The translations under genes were made by a program, and so were the position numbers. From assembly GCA_000507305.1 (NCBI GenBank), contig DF240209.1:14885-78884 (forward strand): a stretch of 64,000 nucleotides of DNA, given 5' to 3'. This DNA is from Breviolum minutum Mf 1.05b.01. Taxonomy: Eukaryota > Sar > Dinophyceae > Suessiales > Symbiodiniaceae. Under the pieces are notes generated by a model, which did not search any database, was not told the origin of the DNA, and worked only from the letters and a program-made list of their open reading frames with translations. This document shows, piece after piece, positions 56,104-64,000 of this stretch (the stretch's first letter is position 1; each line of letters begins with the position of its first letter).

Positions 56104-58039
56104 ATAGACATGTTTTCCGTCTATATGATCCCGGTGTTCGGTTTGCCTTGCCCCACCCGGCCGTGGTTTGCAGCATTTTCGTTCCTGTCCTTCCGTAATT
56201 AAACGATCTCAAAACCAACAATTTTACATCATTTTAACACCTACTAACGACCTTCTAAAATTTATACCTTGCAATCTCCCGACAGGGACTGGTTGTAAAA
56301 CCCACACAGGATCTAGTGTACCTTTTCTGGCGTAGATCTACCGAAATGCATCGACATGTTTTTAGGTTGAAAAACCCATGTATGTTTATATATACATATC
56401 TAGTCTTACATCTTGCAGCATCTCTTCCTAGCATGATCGATCTATGTATTGAATTTCTTGTTTATCAGTATTGTCTATCTTATCTCATGTTTCCGGCGCA
56501 TCTCATCTGTCTTTTTTTGCAATCTTTTTCATATGCATCCTTGTATACACCAGGCCCGGTCCCGCATTTGGGGTCGGGGAAGCCCATCTGGTCCTATTTT
56601 ATCCATGTATGTTTCCTAATCTCAGTTTTCCTTGCCCTAGCCGTCTTGGCGTCACCATTTCTGACTTAATCTCATCCCAGCTTATCCCATGTGTTGCCTG
56701 ACCTTGTCTATCTATGTATGGCGCGGGGCAGCCTAGAACCTGGAACATATCATCCAGGGTTCCAAACCGCCATCCAGACCACCCCCGTGGGGCTGGCTTA
56801 GCACAAGAATTTGATGTCCAAAGCTTCTGGACGTTATGTTGGAAAGTCTCATAATCTTTGTCACTTGGAAGAAGGAGAAACCTCACCCAAGGTGAACTAG
56901 TGAGGTGTGTGGAGTTTCGTGTTTTCTGGGATGGTCATTTTGTAGTGTCAGATGTTTTTGGGTTAAAATCTGAGGGAACATGTTGGAATGAGCAAAAAAA
57001 ATTGGGTTCACGTGTATATTTACACAAGCACACACAGGGCTATGCAGTAAGAGTGCATGCCTTCGCAGGGATTTTCAGGCGCATCACCCTTCCCACTTGC
57101 AATGCTCACCGCCAAACCCTCTAAGGTGAGCTTGATCTGGGATGCCAAAATTTGCCACAGGTTAACGTGCTACCGATGCAGCAATCCACAGCACGCATAC
57201 GGACCCCAGAATATACCATATATCTTGATTTCTCAGATTGAAGCTCTGAATAGTTGGATCATGCGCAACCCCGTATGAATAGTTTCGTCTTTTTTAAAAA
57301 TCACGGTTCGTGCTTGCCACGTGCTAAATCAAGACAGGCTCTTCCACCAAAGCCCTTTTTCGGAGCACAGGACGGGAGGGAGCACTGCAAACGCATGGAA
57401 AACACGGTCGTTCCTTTGAACTAGAAAAGTCAAGCGTCACTGAAGCGTCAGTTAAAGCAAAAAGTGCAGAACACCTATGACAAAGAAGTTCAAAACGGCA
57501 AAATTGCAAAACGATTCTATTGGTGGGGCTGGGGAGGCAGACAAGGTGCTTTTGAAGTTTTTGCTAGAATTGAAGGAAATTGTCCTGTTCATCATTGCCC
57601 CTGGCACTGTGTGGTGGCCAAATCGAGACAGATGAGACTCTCATGAGAATCCCGATGCCATCAATGCCACTGTCTGTCACTGGAGCTTTCACGAGGCATT
57701 TCTGAGCTTGGCCTTCGTCATCTTTGTCCGCTCCATGGAGGCCAGTGATGCAAAAATGAATGGTTTTTTGACCTCCGAAGTGAAACTGTGAAAATCGAAT
57801 GAACATTTATTCTGGTTTGAGCATTTAAAGCCACACATTTCTCCTCGCTATCAACTTTGTGACGATGAATCCAAGTACAGATGGTTTATCCAGCAGCACT
57901 TCAGTTTGTTGCACAGTCTTGGATGTAAAGCCAACTCTCGAGGGTTCATAACAATGCCATATTTTTCAACTACAAATTTCTATTTGAATAGGCTTTTTAT
58001 TATTTTTCTTTTTCCTGTTTTCTTCCCATTTCTTTCCAC

Positions 58040-58138
58040 GTTTCATGTCACCGTTGCTCCAAGGCGCAGTCCTCCGAGCGCCCGGAGCGGACGGCCGGGG
58101 AGTGGCATGAGGATTTGGAGGTGCCTGAAGTGAAGTGA
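58040..58138 (+). CDS. Possible terminal exon fragment
   Basis: A GC-rich island in AT-rich sequence reads VSCHRCSKAQSSERPERTAG then EWHEDLEVPEVK and TGA. The abrupt change in composition suggests a coding remnant. No clear acceptor is seen, and two other frames are open. Confidence 0.28.
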   Translation, partial: VSCHRCSKAQSSERPERTAGEWHEDLEVPEVK

Positions 58139-59695
58139 AGCAAGAAGCGAAACGAAGAAACGAAGAAACGAAGAAAAAAACAATTCCAACATTTCAACCT
58201 TGGATTTAAAGTCTTGAGCCTTTAACCCTGTCGCTTTCTTTCTCGCTTGATTGATCTTGATTCAAGTTTCCTAATTTGCTCATTGCAGTCTGTGCAAAAC
58301 ATCCCCAGCAAACATTTTATTTCTGTTGAAAGCTTTTCCGTTCACAGCATATCTCTCATTGAAAGGATCACAGACTCGCGTGTGACTCAATCCACATTGG
58401 TGCCACACCTGCCTTGCTTGAAAATCCTTGAAGGTTGTTGAACGGGAGCCAGAGAATTTGGATGAGGAGATCGGTGAGTTTGAAAGAGATCTCAGCATTT
58501 CTCAGCTACAGCTGTGCTTGCATAGTCATAGTCTGTCTCTATGTCCATCTCATTTCAAGGCATCCAAGGATGTGAGTCTTTGTGAGCCTTTACAGACAGT
58601 GCTATGGTGGCTATGGCAATGGCGACTCGTTGCAATTTTCTGTATCCCAGGATGTCTATGGTGCAGGCATTGCAGCCTTGGTCCGTGACTCCTACAGTCT
58701 CGTTGAGGGCAAGGCCGACAAAGCAAGAAAGCACAAGAAATGTATAGAAAGGCAGTAGGTCTTACTCTTGAACATGTTAATATCATGTGCTATCAAGTGG
58801 GGAATCAGCTTACCCACTGAGCAACGTTTTAGACCAAACTATTTTCAAGATGTTGTTCTTGGGCAGCCGGACTACCCCTTGCCCACAAGCTTCGTATCCG
58901 AAGGGAGAGTTGGTTCTGCGAGTCTCCCGGCTGGCAAGCAGCTTCCTACTCATGGCTTTTGTGGCTTGGACTCATACCGAGATTCTCAGGTACTTTTGAG
59001 GTGCTGTGTTGTTTGCTGTTCTGATAAGCCCTATTTCGCATGCATGAAACTGCATGATGTGTACTTCATTTCATTGGATGCGTGTGCGTTGGAAGATCTC
59101 GTTTTTTCGCAGTTTTTCAGGAATGAAGTGCGGTCAAGAGGCTACTTTACCCATGCGATACAGGACAGTTTGATTGGAAAAAGCGCCTGAGGTTGTCTTC
59201 CTGCAGATCTTCGTGATCAAACAGATGCAGGCCGGAAAGCAAGCAAATGTCGTACTGGCTCAGGTTGGGACATAAGGCACCTTCCAGATTTTGAACAGAT
59301 TGGAGTATATAAATGTATATATTCATGTATATTGTGTACCCATACACACATGACACTTATGACTTTTGGAAATCTTGGACGGACTTTGAACTCCGGTCCA
59401 GTTTTTTGCAAGTCTGAAGCGGAAGGCATTGGTAGCCAGCCGTGCTGTGACTGAGATCCGACAAATCTACGGACGGTGACCTTCCATGCCTGTTCGAATG
59501 TCACAAGGGTGGAGTATGGTGGAGTCATGACCAGAAATATCAAAAGCAGTATACGCACTACTAACACAAGAGACGCAAAAAGACGACTATCTCTATAAGA
59601 CTGAAAGATCAAATACATGGATATCTTTCAGATTTCCGATTCCACGCTTTCTAAGCTTCAATAGATTCCAAAGCCGCTAAAGGGTTTCGGAACAG

Positions 59696-60162
59696 GTATG
59701 AGTTTGTGATGTACGGCGCCGATGTGACTCACAACTACCTCACGCCCAACGGATTCCCACGTGGGCTCGACCAGCAGTACTTTGATATGAAACTCGTCAT
59801 ACTTCAGCGATGCTGTCATGGCATTTTTATGCATTCTTGCAGACTGAAGATGATCTGAAACTGACCCCATTGAATTGTACCGAATCACTGAGTAGGGGTC
59901 TAAGCGCATCCGGCAAGTCTCTGATCCCTTTGACACGCTTTGACTGTAGGGCCAACTTTGCTCGCCTCACGGACGAGGAAAAGGATTTGGCATGTCCGAG
60001 CTCTCAGACTCTCGAAGGTCTTGGTATGGTCTGGTAGGTGCTAGTCTTCAAAAGAACATGCAACGGTGCAACGATGCAATGGTTTCATGGCAACACTTTT
60101 ATCTCAAGAGTGGGTGCACTGGAGCATCGGACTTCGAGTCTCCAGACATGGACAGAAACAGC
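59696..60162 (+). CDS. Three exons, product unknown
   Basis: Exon 59696-59795 after GGAACAG encodes YEFVMYGADVTHNYLTPNGF, PRGLDQQYFDMKL and ends at GTCATA. Exon 59843-60033 after CTTGCAG encodes TEDDLKLTPLNCTESLSRGL, then ASGKSLIPLTRFDCRANFAR and LTDEEKDLACPSSQTLEGLG, ending at GTAGGT. Both sides of the first junction are phase 0. Exon about 60111-60162 encodes CTGASDFESPDMDRNS and ends at GTAAGC. In the first two exons other frames are closed, so the frame is firm. I do not recognise the fold. Exons at 60.9-62.0 kb may continue this gene. Confidence 0.58.
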
Positions 60163-60941
60163 GTAAGCGCCGCAAATGGCTAGGTTTCAGTTTCGGAGAG
60201 AGAAAAAATGAGGGAAGTCGAGTTGGGGCCAGGGTTTTGGTTCATTGGAGTGTTGTAGTTTACAAAAGATCCCCAACTGCACTGAAGATAAAAAACAACA
60301 ATGTCAGGAATTTCAGTCGTGATTCACAGTCCATGATGTGACCGTGTGTGATTTCTGTTTTTCTTCGATCCTCCAGGCAACATCCCCTTCTCGCAGATGC
60401 AGATCTTGGTGCCCATCCTTTTCATTTGGTGGCTTGGACCACACTGAGTCGACCAAAATGCAATCACATCTCAATACATTGAATACATCTTGTCAGATTG
60501 TCAGAGTTTCATCAGTTTCATCCCTAGGACATTGACTATCGTAGCTGACCTGCGTCGCTGCGGAGACCTCTTTGTGCGCTTGATTCTGTCGACGCCAAGC
60601 ATCACCAGCATGAAGGAGAGGTGTTTTCTCATGTGACATCGGGTGGCAAGACAACATTTGACAAGCTGTACCCAACAAACGCACCGTAGTACCAAGGGCA
60701 AACAGGATTGAATTTTGAATCAAAATAGGTTCTATAATGTTGTATAGATAGAGTTTATGTTCATACACTTTGAGTTTCAGTCTCCTATCGGCACGATCCT
60801 CTGGAAAATATTACATACGGTAGGACGTGTAAGATTCGAATTAAAGCCCCCGATGTATTGGAATAGGCTATATCTGCAGAGCTGCATAATTGTCTTGGAT
60901 TCGATTTTGAGTCTTCGCGTTTTCTTTTCTAGAGAGGCTTG

Positions 60942-61162
60942 GACTCATATTTGACCTGCCCATGGCGCTGAGATTGTGGCCCAAAGTTGAAGTGAGAATT
61001 GAATCTCGATTTGTTCGAGAAATAAGCGCAGCAAGACATACACCTTGGACGGACCGATCATTGATGATCATCGTTTAGGAGTGGCTTAGGGCAAAAGATT
61101 TTCCTGACAAGAGTGTCCAATTGCAGCAACCCGTTGCAGAGAGCAATAGGGCTTTAGAGTGA
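60942..61162 (+). CDS. Open frame interrupted by one in-frame TAG, product unknown
   Basis: After a TTTTCTAG acceptor the frame reads ERLGLIFDLPMALRLWPKVE, VRIESRFVREISAARHTPW, TDRSLMIIV, then TAG at 61076-61078, then in the same frame EWLRAKDFPDKSVQLQQPVA, ESNRALE and TGA. The GTTTAG just before EWL can also be a splice acceptor, giving two exons, but no donor leaves room for a normal intron. It is either a nonsense-bearing exon or an unusual splice. Family unknown. Confidence 0.45.
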
Positions 61163-61588
61163 TTACAGCAGCTTTGCAAACAGATTACATGTCCGGAATA
61201 TGGAGCGAGAGTGTCTGCGCAGTTATTCTGACACCTTCAAATTTGAGCCCGAGAGACACTAGATCGTTCTGCTTGGGACTTGTTGTGTCGGAAGAGTAGG
61301 CGTACCTTTTGAAGCGGAGGAGCAAGCAACAAAGCGTGCCAAGTCTTAAAAGGCCCTGCTGGTCAGTGCCCCGCAAAGTGCCCCACAGAAGGGCCTCTCC
61401 CACCTGCCATATGATAAACAAGGATAAAGCAGACAGGTTGAACCGCACCAAAGCACCCCGCATGAAACTCTGTATTTGAGCTCGAAGACTAGCGGATCAT
61501 CATGCGTTTTTCCCGCACAAACTAGAAGAAACTTCTCCAAACCCCGGGCTCGAGTTCCTCTTTGCGTTTCATCGATTTGAGTCAACAG

Positions 61589-61739
61589 CATGCCACGAAT
61601 CTTGCAGGATGCAGTTGTGGAAGGCGAGGGAGAGTGTGAGATGCTTGTCCGCATCAAGCTGCATCACCATCTAGCACCTCCCATTTTCGCGTTCAGAGAC
61701 ATCTCTCAAAAACAGTCAAAAACCAACAGCTCGTTCTGA
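61589..61739 (+). CDS. Exon of an unknown protein
   Basis: After GTCAACAG the frame reads MPRILQDAVVEGEGECEMLV, RIKLHHHLAPPIFAFRDISQ, then KQSKTNSSF and TGA. The first 35 residues are clearly protein-like. A donor may precede the stop. It lies in line with the exons to its left. Confidence 0.45.
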
Positions 61740-61917
61740 CATCTTTAGGCATTTTTACTAGTACCAAGATGCAAGCGGCGTAGGGACCCACGATGCGGTG
61801 AGTTTGGTTTTTACACAGTTTTGCAATTTGGAAGCAGTATGAATCCGCTGCACATTTGTGTTATATAAATGCAAATGGCATGGCCCCCGCATCATGCAAG
61901 CCTAGACGTAGCAACAG

Positions 61918-61974
61918 GTCACCAAGCAGGCCATACGCGGACAACTGTGGATGGGATTAGCCATGATTGGATAA
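61918..61974 (+). CDS. Short exon, product unknown
   Basis: After GTAGCAACAG the frame reads VTKQAIRGQLWMGLAMIG then TAA. A GA donor (GATAAA) just before the stop is possible. Short, but with a good acceptor and composition. Confidence 0.35.
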   Translation, partial: VTKQAIRGQLWMGLAMIG

Positions 61975-62410
61975 ACCAAGGATTGTGGTTGGCCTCACCA
62001 AGGAAGTCAAAGCGTTGCTGGCGCTCACATGCATCTCAACTGATTGATTTAAATCATTCGGCTGCAGCTTGACACGTCGACTGCATCCTTTGCCCTGAGA
62101 CTTTGAATCATTTGGTAAATGTAGGATGAGGCCAAGTGAAATTGATTCTGATGGAAAGAATCTGAGGCATGATTCCTCGTTGGATCATTGATGTATATCT
62201 GCTTTGGTTGGGCTGCCGGTGGCTTTGCGCCACCCCAAATTTTGGGGATTTGCTGTTGAACAGCGTCAGATCCTCAAAGAACGACAATTATTTTGCAGTA
62301 TTTTTTTTGTATGTTTACAATCAATCTTAAGTACTAAGTACACCAAATTGCATCATACGCTTTCAGACATGGTTTCGAAACATCTCTTTCAGTCATAGTT
62401 CACATCAACG

Positions 62411-62599
62411 TGTGATGGCTCAGACGAAGCCCAGGTTGCCCTGGAGTTCATTGTGCTGCTCAAGGATCCAGCCCAGGGTGATCCAGGGTGATCCAGGGAA
62501 GAAACGGAAGATGATGTGGACAGAGTGAAGCAGTTGATTTCATGGCACAATCAAACCAGTCGAAAACCAGGCATTCTGAATTTGAATGACCTATCCTAG
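62411..62599 (+). CDS. Possible exon with tandem 10-bp duplication and a stop
   Basis: One frame reads CDGSDEAQVALEFIVLLKDP, then a TGA within a perfect tandem duplication of CAGGGTGATC (about 62472-62491), then REETEDDVDRVKQLISWHNQ, TSRKPGILNLNDLS and TAG. Both sides are protein-like. The duplication may have broken the frame, or there may be two exons. Confidence 0.35.
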
Positions 62600-63904
62600 T
62601 ATCTCGTCCATCCTGATCCTGCATCAATACTTCAACTGGGGACAGTCTGGCAATGGTGTTCAAAAGACCAACATCCTGGTTTTTTGGGATTTATCTGTAG
62701 TGGGTTCTCTGATTGTTGAGTGCAAAAGCGCTGTCAATGATTCTCGAATGGAAAGTTTGATAATTCGCAGCACACATGTGTCTGGCTGTTGTCGTGCAGT
62801 CTTTGGAGCAGTGTTGCCTAAAGACTATATTACAATGTCTTACATACTTTGTTGAATCTACAATCTGATTATTTGGACAGGTCGGTTTGCATGTTGCCCA
62901 TTGGATTTCCCATCCCCATAAAATGGTTGACGCTCAATGTGGATGAGTGAGGACACGCTCTTCGTAGGCGGCGTTATAGGGCTGCTTTTGATTGTCCGCA
63001 CAGTGCCAGCGAATCAAATCGCAATGTGAAATGTCTACTGTTGCATGGGCTCTTGAGATCTTCACGGGCCTCCAGGTCGACTTCATCTAATTATTCATTT
63101 TTTTGTATTTAGGCACGTCCTCGATTGCCCAATGAGTGAGACATCAAAAATGATTTGATCCTACCCAGAAGGTACACATGGGGCTGGCATCATTGGATAT
63201 GGCTTTTTCATTTCCATCCTTTTTCATTCATTACTCGGCAGAGATTTGTCAGATGATTCTTCAGTACCACGCTTTAGATTCTGCGTGTCATGATGTTTTG
63301 CTTCAAAACATGGACAGCTCGTTTTGATGGAAAGACCGTTTTCCCGAAGAATTAGTGTAGAACTACTTTAGATTGTCCAAGACTTGGTTGGCCTGTTTTT
63401 CGGGTCTGGTATCGATAGATGAAACACAGGATAGAACTTGAAAGTCAGCGGTTCTTGTTGTGAGGTTAGAGTGAATCAAATGTAGCACAACCAAATTAGG
63501 CGTATTCAATCAGTTATCTTCTTGTCTATTTTACTGCATTTACCGCCCTGTGCAGGTGTCGTACCAGATCGAAGCTTGGCAATAAATCTGTTTCTCAGAT
63601 CATTCTTGACCTGCAGTCTTTGGGTGTTGAACGATTTTGATGGGCGGAGCATTCGCTTTTGGTCTTTGGGCCTTGGGGTTTCAGGTAATAAGCGTGCAAC
63701 ACAGAACACCCTGATTCAACCATGGCAAAAGAAGGAGCCTGCCAACTACCGAAGCTTGCTTGCAAAAAGAGAATGGAACAGACGAACAGGTTTGATATAT
63801 TTTCATATGTTTGTCTATTTGTTTTTGGTAGATATAATATAGAAAGTCGTTGGAACATGGAAAGGGTCGACGGAGCCCTGCAACCCATATTCAGATTGGC
63901 CAAG

Positions 63905-64000
63905 GTGTGTTCTTGTCAGCCTTTTTGCTGGTCTTGGTCTCATTCAGCTGGGTCTTCTACTACATCTACCGCTTTCAGGACCGAAGGGTGCATCAGCTAT
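63905..64000 (+). CDS. Transmembrane exon, cut by the window edge
   Basis: After TTGGCCAAG the frame reads VFLSAFLLVLVSFSWVFYYI followed by YRFQDRRVHQL: one membrane helix followed by a basic cytoplasmic-type segment (positive-inside). The exon continues beyond the window. Just upstream, MERVDGALQPIFRLAK in another frame, ending at GTGTGT, is an alternative reading. Confidence 0.45.
   Translation, partial: MCSCQPFCWSWSHSAGSSTTSTAFRTEGCISY

Overview
The window reads as nuclear DNA of a photosynthetic dinoflagellate, most likely Symbiodiniaceae (family-level guess). The reasons are as follows. Coding sequence comes as many short exons, all clearly recognisable ones on the + strand. Exon starts often follow the AG|G pattern. 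Three introns of one well-aligned gene need GC or GA donors to stay in frame. One gene begins with a signal peptide followed at once by the FVGP motif typical of peridinin-plastid targeting. Microsatellites and minisatellites are abundant. There are no bacterial operons, Shine-Dalgarno sites, rRNA, tRNA or CRISPR arrays.

Region 0-13.2 kb: two ammonium transporter (AMT/Rh) genes in direct tandem. Only the 3' part of AMT-1 is inside (about 521-2759). AMT-2 (about 4.9-13.2 kb) can be followed exon by exon from near its N-terminus to its cytoplasmic C-terminal tail. Between them lie an (AT)n tract, a TAGTAC-rich tract and a possible relict of the dinoflagellate spliced leader.

Region 13.7-28 kb: a run of short + strand exons from several genes whose products I do not recognise. 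They include a helical protein (19.4-20.7 kb), a candidate secreted protein (25.4-25.8 kb) and a membrane protein whose reading frame carries one in-frame TGA (27.1-27.5 kb).

Region 28.9-32.1 kb: a gene with a plastid-type leader, exons that together form a PDZ-like domain, and a terminal exon ending in TAA.

Region 32-46 kb: a multi-exon gene of unknown product (36.7-38.3 kb), long GATA-type tetranucleotide arrays (38.6-40.3 kb), a long exon-like open frame (40.5-40.8 kb), a pentatricopeptide-repeat (PPR) exon at 42.3 kb, and further unknown exons.

Region 46-64 kb: scattered exons, one resembling the second half of a C2HC zinc finger (51.3 kb), a group of + strand exons at 59.7-62.0 kb, and a transmembrane exon running off the right edge.

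Limits: exon borders come from eye-found splice signals and reading-frame continuity. First and last exons are mostly unknown. Assignment of exons to one gene is inference except in the AMT genes and part of the PDZ gene. In several GC-rich exons more than one frame is open. Stretches above 300 bases without an entry (for example 22.5-25.2, 33.3-35.1, 46.0-47.2, 52.6-54.4 and 55.0-58.0 kb, outside listed repeats) showed me no exon I could defend.
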